NCBI RefSeq assembly: GCF_900177625.1
Contig: NZ_FXAU01000001.1
Span: 1,170,644-1,234,643, forward strand
Direction of reading: 5' to 3'
DNA length: 64,000 bases
From: Sphingobacterium psychroaquaticum
GTDB taxonomy: Bacteria > Bacteroidota > Bacteroidia > Sphingobacteriales > Sphingobacteriaceae
This document shows positions 54,817 through 63,858 of this stretch, piece by piece; within the stretch, counting starts at the first letter, position 1; the number at the start of each line of letters is the position of its first letter. The translations under genes were made by a program, and so were the position numbers. The notes below the pieces were generated by a model. That model was given only the letters and a program-made list of their open reading frames with translations. It was not told the DNA's origin and ran no database searches.

Positions 54817-55296
54817 TTATTGTACACCGTCATTTTTACGCATAAACTCCAAGATGTTACGTGCATCTTCCTCCGATAGATTTTGATTGGGCATCCGCAC
54901 AAGGCAAATTTCTAACTGAGCCTGTAATTCCGGATCTTTATCGATCATAGCATCGGGATTAGTGATAAAGTTCATTATCCATTCAGGTTTGTGTTTTTTT
55001 GAAACCCCAGACCATCCTGGTCCTACCAACTTCTCTTTGGAGTATTTGTGGCAGCTCGCACATTTTAAATTCGCTACGGTTTCACCTTTGGCCGCCATGG
55101 CTGCATCTAATTTGTCTCCTACTTCAACTTTATCGTATTTTCCTTCGCCACGTTTGGGGTCGTACCCCGAAGTAGCTGCAGGGCTGGCGCTCGTTGTAGC
55201 GTCCGTGGATGCCGCTTGATCCTGACCGCTGTTGTTGCCTTGTGAACATGCATAAATTAACATGCAGACGGCGAATAGATACATAAGCTTTTTCAT
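54817..55296 (-). CDS. cytochrome c lipoprotein, probable electron donor to NosZ
   Basis: 159 residues with a lipobox (MLIYACSQG, Cys17) and a Ser/Ala/Thr-rich linker. One class I haem motif, CASCH, is at 79-83, with a distal Met in LVRMPNQNLSEED. It is the first gene of the nos operon, 48 bp after the predicted transcription start. Clade II nos clusters commonly start with a c-type cytochrome that feeds NosZ. Confidence 0.9.
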   Translation of the reverse strand: MKKLMYLFAVCMLIYACSQGNNSGQDQAASTDATTSASPAATSGYDPKRGEGKYDKVEVGDKLDAAMAAKGETVANLKCASCHKYSKEKLVGPGWSGVSKKHKPEWIMNFITNPDAMIDKDPELQAQLEICLVRMPNQNLSEEDARNILEFMRKNDGVQ

Positions 55297-55348
55297 TTTG
55301 TCTTTTTTAAATCGTTCATATTCTACTGATTATTTCTTAGTTCATATA

Positions 55349-55394
55349 CAAATGTAGTTTGACCATATTCCTCATTTTATGCGTGCAATCATAA
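55349..55394 (-). promoter_or_regulatory. regulon dyad plus -7 box before the nos operon
   Basis: The dyad TTATGCGTGCAATCATAA (55377-55394) is centred at 55385.5. The minus-strand box TACATTTG is at 55349-55356, with its last G exactly 36.5 bp from the dyad centre. It is strikingly similar to the hmp-operon site, including flanking CATTTT. Confidence 0.8.
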
Positions 55395-55474
55395 AGTGAT
55401 AACAGCTACAAAAACAAAACATAATCAACTGTATTAAAGCATATTACCACGTTAATGATTGTTATTATAGGAAT

Positions 55475-55520
55475 TTGTGACGCACGTCAATATTTGTATT
55501 ATCCTATTAAAATACCTTTG
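55475..55520 (+). promoter_or_regulatory. regulon dyad plus -7 box before the Crp/Fnr gene (autoregulation)
   Basis: The dyad TTGTGACGCACGTCAATA (55475-55492) is centred at 55483.5. The box TACCTTTG is at 55513-55520, again with exactly 36.5 bp from centre to last G. The core TGAC-GCAC-GTCA is itself a good Crp/Fnr-type dyad. Transcription would begin about 40 nt before the ATG at 55565. Confidence 0.75.
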
Positions 55521-55564
55521 TTTAGTATTCCAAATGGGGTAGAAAACACGGACAATTTGAGACC

Positions 55565-56173
55565 ATGATTCCAATAAAGATGTTATTAGAAAAGGGAGCT
55601 GTTTATAAAAAGCTGTCACCGGGTGAGACCATTTTTCAATGTGGGACACGCGCGGTCTTTTACCATCAATTAGTTTCTGGCAGAATCCGTTGGTGCAATG
55701 TGTTGGATGATGGTAAAGAAGTCCTTCATAGCGTGGTCGAACCCAATGAAGCGTTTGGCGAATTGCCTTTATTTGATGGAGACGCTTATGCAGCTACCGC
55801 AATTGCAGACACACCTGCAACCGTAATAAAGATTGGTCTAACTAACTTCAGACAAATTTTAGAAGAGAATCCTGATTTACATTTTGCTTTTACAAAAAGT
55901 GTGGTTCAGAAACTAAGGTTTAAGTTTTTTCTAACCGAATTACTCGCCAATAACGACCCTGTATACATTGTATCGCAGCTCATTACATACTTCAACTTAC
56001 ATCATCAATTTATTTGCGAAGAGTGTCGTCGATTAATGTTGACCCGCCAGCAGCTGGCTAACATGATTGGGTTTCGGGTAGAGACAGTAATTCGCGCAAT
56101 CCGACAAATGGAAAAGGACGACAGATTAGATATCATAAAAGGTAAGGTATTTGTTCCTGCTGATGGCCTCTAA
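55565..56173 (+). CDS. Crp/Fnr family regulator, candidate master of the N-oxide regulon
   Basis: 202 residues. A cyclic-nucleotide-binding-like sensor domain (about 15-115, with SGRIRWCNVLDDGKEVLHSVVEPNEAFGELPLFDGD) is followed by a long dimer helix and a winged helix-turn-helix (about 150-200, LTRQQLANMIGFRVETVIRAIRQME). The recognition helix keeps the Glu and Arg that contact TGA half-sites in FNR/CRP, with Ile where FNR has Ser. It lacks the N-terminal cysteine cluster of FNR, so it is not a classical iron-sulfur O2 sensor. It is divergent from the nos operon. DNR/NnrR-like NO sensing is plausible but inferred. Confidence 0.9.
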   Translation: MIPIKMLLEKGAVYKKLSPGETIFQCGTRAVFYHQLVSGRIRWCNVLDDGKEVLHSVVEPNEAFGELPLFDGDAYAATAIADTPATVIKIGLTNFRQILEENPDLHFAFTKSVVQKLRFKFFLTELLANNDPVYIVSQLITYFNLHHQFICEECRRLMLTRQQLANMIGFRVETVIRAIRQMEKDDRLDIIKGKVFVPADGL

Positions 56174-56220
56174 AAACCAATTTGTACTGCGGCACACTTC
56201 GTATGCGTAAAATAAAAAAA

Positions 56221-56242
56221 GAGCAACCCTTTGAGGCTGCTC
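56221..56242. terminator. terminator between the Crp/Fnr gene and CsbD
   Basis: GAGCAACC-CTTTGA-GGCTGCTC forms a stem with one mismatch, flanked by an A-run on the left and T-rich sequence on the right. It lies between convergent genes and can serve both. Confidence 0.7.
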
Positions 56243-56262
56243 TTTCTCTTTACTCGGGAAGG

Positions 56263-56457
56263 CTATTGCTTGTCCAGATCATTTAACCAATCTTGAACCT
56301 GTTCACGTGTTTTACCTGTCTTTTTTTGAAGACGTCCATAAAGTTCATCTTCCTTACCTTCAACATATAGTAAATCATCGTCTGTCCAGTCAGCATATTG
56401 TTGTTTTACCTTACCTTTCAAAACGTTCCATCTTCCTTTTAAATCTAATGAGTCCAT
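56263..56457 (-). CDS. CsbD family protein
   Basis: 64 residues. The family pattern is clear: [53 protein letters not shown]. CsbD proteins are small, abundant stress proteins of unknown mechanism. It is monocistronic. Confidence 0.9.
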   Translation of the reverse strand: MDSLDLKGRWNVLKGKVKQQYADWTDDDLLYVEGKEDELYGRLQKKTGKTREQVQDWLNDLDKQ

Positions 56458-56643
56458 ATTATTAAATCTTTAGTGTATATATAGAGAACACAAGGAATAA
56501 ACAAACGTTCATTATTTTTTTTATTTATTCCAGACGAAGCGGTAAAGGTTATAGAAAGCGAATCCAAAATATTACTTTTGTCGCCATATTAAATCTATTT
56601 AGTACAAGAAAAGAAGCCTTCAATTACTAACTGAAGTTATATT

Positions 56644-57282
56644 ATGGAACAAATTGCCACCGTACTCATCTATACCCATGCTTTTTTTGGAGGTTTGGGC
56701 CTTTTCACTGGTTTTATAAGTGTTCTTGTAAAAAAAGGAGGATCATCACATAAAAAGGCTGGTAAGGTCTTTACCTATTCCATGCTGTTAAGCTCCCTAC
56801 TTTCTTTGATTATTGCGCTTATGCCCAACCATGAGAATACTTTTCTATTGCTGATTGGCATTTTTACTATTTACATGATTTTATCAGGAAATAGGGCACT
56901 TACTTTTAATCCCAAGTATAAAACCAAAGCTCATGCTATTGATAAAATTATATCTGTAGGCATGCTTATCATTGCTCTAATTATGTTAAGCCTCGGTGTA
57001 TTGGGTTTGATCCAAAAAATTGAAAATTCAATACTTTACCTTTTCTTTGGTATTCTGGGAAGTTTTATGGCGACCAATGATTTTAAGATCTATAGACAAT
57101 TTAAAGAACGGAAGAATGCACGAATCTTAAGTCATATCGGCCGGATGGTTGGTGCACTTATAGCGTCATTTACCGCATTTCTCGTTGCAGGACTACACAT
57201 TGGAAGCACCATTGTATGGATCGCTCCAACCATAGTGGGAACGGCATACATCATCTATACCAGTAGGAAATATAAGAAATAG
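56644..57282 (+). CDS. hypothetical membrane protein (DUF2306-like)
   Basis: 212 residues with six or seven hydrophobic segments. The opening HAFFGGLGLFTGFISVLVKKGGSSHKKAGKVFTYSMLLSS and a later histidine in LSHIGRMVGALIASFTAFLVAGL give it the look of the DUF2306 group. Its function is unknown. No operon partner is evident. Confidence 0.65.
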   Translation: MEQIATVLIYTHAFFGGLGLFTGFISVLVKKGGSSHKKAGKVFTYSMLLSSLLSLIIALMPNHENTFLLLIGIFTIYMILSGNRALTFNPKYKTKAHAIDKIISVGMLIIALIMLSLGVLGLIQKIENSILYLFFGILGSFMATNDFKIYRQFKERKNARILSHIGRMVGALIASFTAFLVAGLHIGSTIVWIAPTIVGTAYIIYTSRKYKK

Positions 57283-57425
57283 ATCATTCAGGTCTTCTTT
57301 ACATAACGCTCCTGACATAAAGCTGTCATGGCCTGTCTATATCTTTGAATAAGATTAAAATAGAGGTCGCTCGTATTGATTGTTATATCATACCGCGATT
57401 TCTTAACGCACGCAAAAAGACAGTT

Positions 57426-57902
57426 ATGATAAAAGACAAGCCTTTAGTCGATAAAGCATTTGTTCTTGAAAAAGAAATGAACAAATGCGGATGGACCTAT
57501 GTACGGCTCCCAGAATTAGTACCTTCGAAGAATACAGCATTTGGTTGGCTCCGGGTATCGGGAACAATCGAAGGTCACGAAATAAAGAAGTATAATCTTC
57601 AATCTATGGGAAATGGCGTACTTTTTCTTCCTGTCAATGCGCAGGTCAGAAAGAAAATTAAGAAACAAATCGGCGATCTGGTTCATATTACGCTCTACGA
57701 AGATAAAATTCCGTCACAAATACAAGAAGAGCTTGAGCTTTGTTTAAGGGATATTCCACAGGCCTACGCGTGCTTTCTCGGATATTCCGAACGAGAGAAA
57801 AGAGAGATCTTAGAGTGGATCTATCTTGCTAAAACCGAAGAAGTGAAACTGAAGCGTATGGTACAAGCCATTGATAAAATTACCCAAAGCGCTATAGCAT
57901 AA
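57426..57902 (+). CDS. DUF1905 / YdeI-OmdA-like protein
   Basis: 158 residues from the ATG at 57426 (MIKDKPLVDKAF). The N-terminal part is DUF1905-like (GWTYVRLPELVP...GWLRVSGTIEG...LPVNAQVRKKIKKQIGDLVHITLYED). The C-terminal helical part (SEREKREILEWIYLAKTEEVKLKRMVQAI) is like the YdeI/OmpD-associated family. A TTG at 57345 lies inside the -7 box TATCTTTG (57340-57347), so the longer reading is rejected. Function unknown. Confidence 0.78.
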   Translation: MIKDKPLVDKAFVLEKEMNKCGWTYVRLPELVPSKNTAFGWLRVSGTIEGHEIKKYNLQSMGNGVLFLPVNAQVRKKIKKQIGDLVHITLYEDKIPSQIQEELELCLRDIPQAYACFLGYSEREKREILEWIYLAKTEEVKLKRMVQAIDKITQSAIA

Positions 57903-57904
57903 AT

Positions 57905-57933
57905 AAAAGAGGCTGTTTAACAGCCTCTTTTAT
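57905..57933. terminator. bidirectional terminator
   Basis: TAAAAGAGGCTG-TTTAA-CAGCCTCTTTTA is a perfect 12-bp stem with a 5-nt loop between convergent genes. It ends both the DUF1905 gene and the second SusC/SusD operon. Confidence 0.88.
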
Positions 57934-57937
57934 TTTG

Positions 57938-59470
57938 TTACTTTAATATCCACATCAACTGATTCGGATCATCAGTTCCGCTATATTGTCGTTGCAAAGC
58001 CTCTCCAACATTAGCGCCGTTCTGTTCAAACTCAACAGCCGGGTAGCGCCAGCGCGTAGGAATCTTATCCGGTGCATCTACATTTAAACTTGACGCAGGG
58101 TTAATCTTCCATTTCGGGTACCCCGTACGTCTGTAATCATAATACGGTGTAATACGTCCTTGTAGAAAGCTAGCCAAGAACTTCTGCGTAATAATAGCCT
58201 CGATCTTCTTATCTAGTGCAGTTGGAAAAGTTGCCCCATACGCATTAACAGCAGTCGTAATATAGCTCTGATCCATCGGCATCCCTTGATGGAACTGGCT
58301 TGTATTTGGCGTATTATCAACAATAAACTTCATACCTGCCTCTATTCCTTTTTTGTACCATTCTACATCCGATTGTGCAACCCAGCCACGTGTGGCCGCT
58401 TCCGCAATGACAAAACACATATGTGCATACGAATACTGCTGTGTCGGTTCACCCGTCGGGATTTCCGTATAACGATCGTTCAGCTTCGAATAATCGTTAC
58501 TTGCTCGAACTGTTGCGAGATCACCGTAAGTCAACGAAGGACTTACCCCCACATACGCGTCATAGTTTGTCGCGTTCATACCTCCAGAAATTTTAACTGG
58601 AGAAGGTTTTGCGTAGTAAAATAAACGGCGATCTTTCGTTGCTTTCAAGCGATCTATAATCTCGTCTGACACAATGGGGTAGATCAGGTTGTTATTCCCC
58701 ACTTTATAAAATGGATATGCCTGTCCGCTTTTATCCGAACGGATTAACTGGAAGTTATCCGCATTCGATGCAAATATCGGCTTCGAGGTAAAAATCGTAT
58801 TAAAGCGTTCCTTGACTTTAAGATCGGCATCATCAGCCTTCTTGCTCAATTGTATTAAAATACTCAATGCAAAGCTATTGGTTAACTTACGCCATTTAGT
58901 AAGATCACCCGCAAACATAGGGTCTCCCTCAAATTTATCACCGGCCGCAAAAAGTGCATCAGCTTGTTCCAATTCGTTAAGGATTCCTAAAAAGACATCT
59001 TTTTGGGTGTCATACTTTGGAAAATAAACCTTGTCAGATTCTCCTACCAATGCATCTTTATATGGAATATCCCCTAATGCCATGGTCAGTTCATAAAAGC
59101 GAAAAGCACGAGCAAAATGCATCAAAGCTTTATAAGAGCTCTTTAACTTCTCTGTTCCGGCATAATCCACCATATACTGCACATCATTCAAGCCTACAAG
59201 AGACATAGTCTGTGTACCAAGGGAATTAAACTGATAGTTCTGATCCGCCATCTCTCCCCAAGTGATTGCTTTGGTCAGAAAATAAGGACGCATAAAATCC
59301 TTTTGGCCCGGCTGATTCGCGATATGGATAATAACGCGTGTCGCAATCATCGAAGATTTTACTTTCTCTGGAGTCTCCGGATTCTTATTTATTTCATCAA
59401 ACTTAGAGCATCCTACGGATTGTAGTGCAGCCAAGAAAGCGATTGCTAAATATCTTTTTTTCATTTTCAT
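57938..59470 (-). CDS. SusD/RagB-like outer-membrane lipoprotein
   Basis: 510 residues with a lipobox (SVGCSKFDE). Its layout is that of the SusD-like_2 group: an opening INKNPETPEKVKSSMIATRVI, GDIPYKDAL, the segment LTKWRKLTNSFALSILIQLSKKA, and EAATRGW. It is the partner of the SusC protein encoded 20 bp upstream. No degradative enzyme follows, so the ligand is open. Confidence 0.9.
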   Translation of the reverse strand: MKMKKRYLAIAFLAALQSVGCSKFDEINKNPETPEKVKSSMIATRVIIHIANQPGQKDFMRPYFLTKAITWGEMADQNYQFNSLGTQTMSLVGLNDVQYMVDYAGTEKLKSSYKALMHFARAFRFYELTMALGDIPYKDALVGESDKVYFPKYDTQKDVFLGILNELEQADALFAAGDKFEGDPMFAGDLTKWRKLTNSFALSILIQLSKKADDADLKVKERFNTIFTSKPIFASNADNFQLIRSDKSGQAYPFYKVGNNNLIYPIVSDEIIDRLKATKDRRLFYYAKPSPVKISGGMNATNYDAYVGVSPSLTYGDLATVRASNDYSKLNDRYTEIPTGEPTQQYSYAHMCFVIAEAATRGWVAQSDVEWYKKGIEAGMKFIVDNTPNTSQFHQGMPMDQSYITTAVNAYGATFPTALDKKIEAIITQKFLASFLQGRITPYYDYRRTGYPKWKINPASSLNVDAPDKIPTRWRYPAVEFEQNGANVGEALQRQYSGTDDPNQLMWILK

Positions 59471-59490
59471 ATAGAAATATGCTAACTGAA

Positions 59491-62400
59491 TTAAAATGTC
59501 AAATTAATATTGAAACCTACGTAACGCATAGATGGCGAGTTCAAATCTTCTTTACCTGTATCTGGATCTGAGAATTTATATTCCTTCGTCCATAAGAATA
59601 AGTTTTGTCCTGTCAAGCCAACACTTGCTTTAGACGCTTTCAGGCGTGACGTGATCGTTTGTGGAACAGTATAACTGACCGCGACCTCACGAAGCTTAAC
59701 AAACGTTTCGTCCCATAGGTTTCTACGACCACCGTATGCTGACTTCCAATACGCTTCATAGGATACGGTTTGATCATTCGCCGCAAATACACGCGTATCT
59801 TCTAGAATTTGACCGTACTTATCATAAGACACTGCACCCGATAAGATTTTCACACCTTGTCCAATAAAGGTCTTCTTACCATTTACGACTTCTTCATAAC
59901 GGTATTCATTATCCGAATCCGGGTGAGCTCCCGTCTGCCATAAGCGCGCGTTGATGCCCGATGAGGACATTCCTTTTATACGTCCATCGATACTGAAAGA
60001 GAAGTTAAAGTCCCGGTATTGAAACTGATTGGTCAATCCCCAAAACCATTTTGGGTCGGAATACCCCACTAAGTGTGCGGCATATTTACCTGTTACCGGC
60101 ATACCTGAGCTGTTGTGTACAATCTCTCCCGAAGGTGATCTTTCCCAATCGCTAGAGGTAATATAATCGGTGCGCATTCCTTTTTTCACATAGAGGGCAT
60201 CCAGTGAATATTGTGGATCAAGTTTGTGGAAATAATTCAAGTTTTGCGAAAGGTTAGCAATCACATCCCATTTGAAGTGCGCCTTCTTAACCGGTACTCC
60301 ACCCACCGTAATCTCATGTCCACGAGTCATCGTTTGTCCTTCCGTATTGATCAAACGCGTTTCAAACCCCGTCATTTGCGAAATTTTCGCATAAGTAACT
60401 TCATTAATGCGTAAGCGATAATAGCGGGTATAATTACCATAAATACGATTCTTAAGAAGGGCAAAATCTAAACCAAACTCGTAAGAATCATCTTGTGTCG
60501 GCGATATCGAAAAGTCCTTAATACCAGTTCCGTATGTTGCCTGCGGCAGACCATCCCAAACATTATTCTTAATGACATAAGCTTGGTTAATTTCATAAGG
60601 ATCAGGGGTACGTTTCGTGCGCACCCAAGCGCCACGAACCTTTAACTGGTCTAACCACGATAAATTAAAATCAAATAGATCGGTCAATGTCGCACTCGCA
60701 GACAAGGATGGATAGAAGTAAGAACGTTGCTCTTTCGACAAAGCCGATGACCATTCATTACGGCCAGTTGCCTCCAAGAATATCGCATTTCTCCAAGAGA
60801 AGGACAAACGGCTATATAACGAGCTTGTCATTAACTCTCTTCGCGTCTGTAGCGTACTAATGGGATCGACCGAGTTTGTTAAGGAATAAAAACCTGGAAT
60901 AGACAAACCGTTGGTTGTCGAAAATACTGATCCTTTACGCAAACTATACAGCATAGCCCCCCCTACTAAACCATCTACTGCAAAATCACCCCATTTCTTG
61001 TTTGCTGTAAAGATCACGTCTGTATTGGAGCTAAAGCCATCGTCTTTACCATTTTGGTACTTTCCTCTACTGCTAAATCCACCATAGTCTTTAAAACCAC
61101 CCCGTGTACCGTAGATCCCGATTGGGTTGCGCTGAATTTTCTCCGAACCAAAATAATCATAACCTGTACGGACAATAAACTTACCCCAATCTGTCACTTT
61201 ATAATTTAAGGTTACTGCGGCATTGATTTTATTAATCGTTTCGGGTGTAATTTTTTCGTATGCTATGAGATACGGATTATCATACCAGCCATTATACATC
61301 CAATTTTGGGATTGATCCTTTACTAACCAATAGTCTTTGTAATCACGTACATCGTACTCCGGTCCCGTCCACACCAAAAGATTATAGATATAACCCTGAT
61401 CGTTGTATCCCTGTCCAAAATTCGTACTAGATGCATTTCTATTGTAACCGATACTTGTCTCTATATCTAATTTTTCGCCTAGCTTCGTTGTTCCCGTAAC
61501 GGTGATGTTCGTTAGATTAAGCTTCTGATTTGGATACTGCCCTTTGTTAATGATGTGGTTAATAGCGGTACGAATACTACCATGTTCACCTTGATTGGTA
61601 AAACTAACGGAGTTATTGCTTATAAACCCAGGGACCAAAAAGTTCTTAAAGTTATCTTTACCGGCAGATACCAAAGGCATATCTTCGCGTTGTTTCGTAA
61701 TAGGATTCCATTGCGAATAAACCTTTCCGATATCGAGTCGATCTCCCCAGACAAAGTCATTATTATTAAACTTACCTCCTTCACCAGAAGAGTAAGATTG
61801 TTGTACTTTAGGTAACGCCAGGTATCCGGAGAAGAACATATTATTGGTACTCACACTCACTTCAGTTCCTTTCTCAGCCAGTCCTTTCTTCGTGGTAATC
61901 ATAATTGCACCACCACGACCACGCTCACCATAAAGGGCAGCAGCAGCAGCTCCTTTCAGAATGTTCATATCCGAAATGTTATCTACCGGTACTTCACGAA
62001 GCGTCATATTTTCATACAACACCCCATCAATTACGAGAATAGGCGCTAAGCCTCGTGATAGAATTTCAGGCACGGCATTAAACTCCGTACTGTTACGAAC
62101 ACGTACGCCAGAGATTCTACCCGTCAAGGTTGTTCCTACATCGACACCTTTCACCTTTGCCAGCTCGCTTCCACTAATATTCTGCGTCGCATAACCGAGC
62201 GCTTTCTTTTCCCGTTTAATACCTAAAGCTGTTACAACCACCTCTTCTAATGCAGCGGATGAACTTTCTAAACGTACAGTAGATGCTTCTGTAGCTTTCA
62301 CAACAACAGCATTGTATCCGACGATCGAAAACTGAAGCATTACATCCTGTCCTACATTACGCAAAACATAGCTACCATCTGCGTCAGTATTAGTTACGTT

Positions 62401-62838
62401 TGTCGTACCCAGAACACGTACATTTACACCAGCAATGGCTGTCCCTGTTTGCTGATCTACAACTTTTCCGCGAATCTCCTGCTGGCTCACTACTTTTGAT
62501 GCTGTACCAGCAGAAGCTGTAGACTTACCCGTACGTTTGGCTATTACATAGAGCTTTTCATCAATTTTGTTTACCGTAAGTTCATTGTTGGAAATGGTAC
62601 GCACGAATTGCTCAACATTCCCCGTGTTGAGCTCATTGAGGTTGACATTACCGTTTACTTTTTGATTGAAAATAGAGGCATCGTAACCGAATTTTACATT
62701 CAGCTTCTTTTCCATTTTCGCAATCACAGTACCAATACCGTCAATCTGCAAGGAGGAATTGGCCATAGCCTGGCTTCCCAAAAATAACGAGAGGAAAGCC
62801 CCTCCCATGGCTTTGTAATAATGTTTGCTTCTTTTCAT
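59491..62838 (-). CDS. SusC/RagA family TonB-linked receptor with STN domain
   Basis: 1115 residues with a signal peptide ending near QAMANS. An STN domain (about 30-105), a carboxypeptidase-regulatory-like domain (about 125-205), a plug (about 210-320, KGAAAAALYGERGRGGAIMITTKKG) and the barrel to the final strand VGFNINLTF follow. The STN domain predicts signalling to the FecR protein encoded 4 bp upstream. Confidence 0.93.
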   Translation of the reverse strand: MKRSKHYYKAMGGAFLSLFLGSQAMANSSLQIDGIGTVIAKMEKKLNVKFGYDASIFNQKVNGNVNLNELNTGNVEQFVRTISNNELTVNKIDEKLYVIAKRTGKSTASAGTASKVVSQQEIRGKVVDQQTGTAIAGVNVRVLGTTNVTNTDADGSYVLRNVGQDVMLQFSIVGYNAVVVKATEASTVRLESSSAALEEVVVTALGIKREKKALGYATQNISGSELAKVKGVDVGTTLTGRISGVRVRNSTEFNAVPEILSRGLAPILVIDGVLYENMTLREVPVDNISDMNILKGAAAAALYGERGRGGAIMITTKKGLAEKGTEVSVSTNNMFFSGYLALPKVQQSYSSGEGGKFNNNDFVWGDRLDIGKVYSQWNPITKQREDMPLVSAGKDNFKNFLVPGFISNNSVSFTNQGEHGSIRTAINHIINKGQYPNQKLNLTNITVTGTTKLGEKLDIETSIGYNRNASSTNFGQGYNDQGYIYNLLVWTGPEYDVRDYKDYWLVKDQSQNWMYNGWYDNPYLIAYEKITPETINKINAAVTLNYKVTDWGKFIVRTGYDYFGSEKIQRNPIGIYGTRGGFKDYGGFSSRGKYQNGKDDGFSSNTDVIFTANKKWGDFAVDGLVGGAMLYSLRKGSVFSTTNGLSIPGFYSLTNSVDPISTLQTRRELMTSSLYSRLSFSWRNAIFLEATGRNEWSSALSKEQRSYFYPSLSASATLTDLFDFNLSWLDQLKVRGAWVRTKRTPDPYEINQAYVIKNNVWDGLPQATYGTGIKDFSISPTQDDSYEFGLDFALLKNRIYGNYTRYYRLRINEVTYAKISQMTGFETRLINTEGQTMTRGHEITVGGVPVKKAHFKWDVIANLSQNLNYFHKLDPQYSLDALYVKKGMRTDYITSSDWERSPSGEIVHNSSGMPVTGKYAAHLVGYSDPKWFWGLTNQFQYRDFNFSFSIDGRIKGMSSSGINARLWQTGAHPDSDNEYRYEEVVNGKKTFIGQGVKILSGAVSYDKYGQILEDTRVFAANDQTVSYEAYWKSAYGGRRNLWDETFVKLREVAVSYTVPQTITSRLKASKASVGLTGQNLFLWTKEYKFSDPDTGKEDLNSPSMRYVGFNINLTF

Positions 62839-62842
62839 AAAA

Positions 62843-63814
62843 TCAGCGTTTAGAAATAATGGTGATATTGAATGCTTTGTTTAAGATTACAAGGGATTTA
62901 TCGAGGTCATTGGCCGGCAAATATCCAGTAAAAATTTCGCCTTTATAGGCTTCTTTTAATTGCAGTTTAGCTTCCGGATATAGGCTATTAAGATCATCAA
63001 AAATATGGATGAGTGGTTCTTTTTCAAATGTTAATAAGGAGTATGTCCACAAATTAGAGGCAACAGTATCGACCAAATGCTTATCAAAATCTAATGTTTT
63101 CGCATTGTAAGAGATTTCTTCGCCAGGATGCACAAGACTTTGTTTCTCCCCATGTGCGACACGAACTTTACCATGGTTTAAAACGAGTTTATTTTGATCC
63201 GTGGAATTAGTAAAGTTAAATGCAGTTCCTAGAACACGTACATCAAAAGCACCTGACTCTACGATGCAGAACGGTTTACCCTGATTTTTAGCCACTTCAA
63301 AGTAAGCTTCACCTTCTACCTTCACCTGACGTAGCGTATCACTATCAAAGTCTGATAAAACGGCAAGACGTGATCCTTGTTTTAACAAGACCTTTGTACC
63401 ATCTTTCAAGAAAATAGACTTTACAAATTTAGTGGGGTTATGGATAGACAGCAACTCTTGTTGTGGAGCATATGTATTCTCTTGTTGCTGTCTCCAGAAA
63501 TAAAGAGATGAAAATAAAAAAGCAATAAAAATGGCCGCTACGGATAAATATTTATAACGACGCCATAAGCTTACACGAGAAGACACCAAGGACTCCCCTG
63601 TTATTTGTTCATAGATTAGGTTTGTTTTTTCCGGAGATAGCAACTCTTCTCCTTCACTGCATGCCAGCACCTCTTCCAGTTCCCATACACACTCCTCATC
63701 TACATCGGCCAACAAATCCATAAAGGTTTGAAGTTCCGCGTCGGACAATTCGTTCAACAGGTACTTCTTGTACAGTTGATTGAAATCCATGTTACTGTTA
63801 TTTTCACTCGCCAT
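62843..63814 (-). CDS. FecR family anti-sigma factor
   Basis: 323 residues. A cytoplasmic N-terminal part (about 1-90), one membrane helix (YLSVAAIFIAFLFSSLYFW, about 90-108), a FecR domain (about 125-225, FLKDGTKVLLKQGSRLAVLSDF) and a C-terminal DUF4974-like part (about 255-323) are seen. Its likely sigma factor is the partial ORF 45 bp upstream. Confidence 0.92.
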   Translation of the reverse strand: MASENNSNMDFNQLYKKYLLNELSDAELQTFMDLLADVDEECVWELEEVLACSEGEELLSPEKTNLIYEQITGESLVSSRVSLWRRYKYLSVAAIFIAFLFSSLYFWRQQQENTYAPQQELLSIHNPTKFVKSIFLKDGTKVLLKQGSRLAVLSDFDSDTLRQVKVEGEAYFEVAKNQGKPFCIVESGAFDVRVLGTAFNFTNSTDQNKLVLNHGKVRVAHGEKQSLVHPGEEISYNAKTLDFDKHLVDTVASNLWTYSLLTFEKEPLIHIFDDLNSLYPEAKLQLKEAYKGEIFTGYLPANDLDKSLVILNKAFNITIISKR

Positions 63815-63858
63815 ATATACTATATACGGCTGAGCTCACCTATAAGACGGTTGTTTTT

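Noticed and set aside
57345..57425. TTG start giving a 27-residue extension of the DUF1905 protein
   Set aside because: It falls within the TATCTTTG box at 57340-57347, and the ATG at 57426 gives the family N-terminus.
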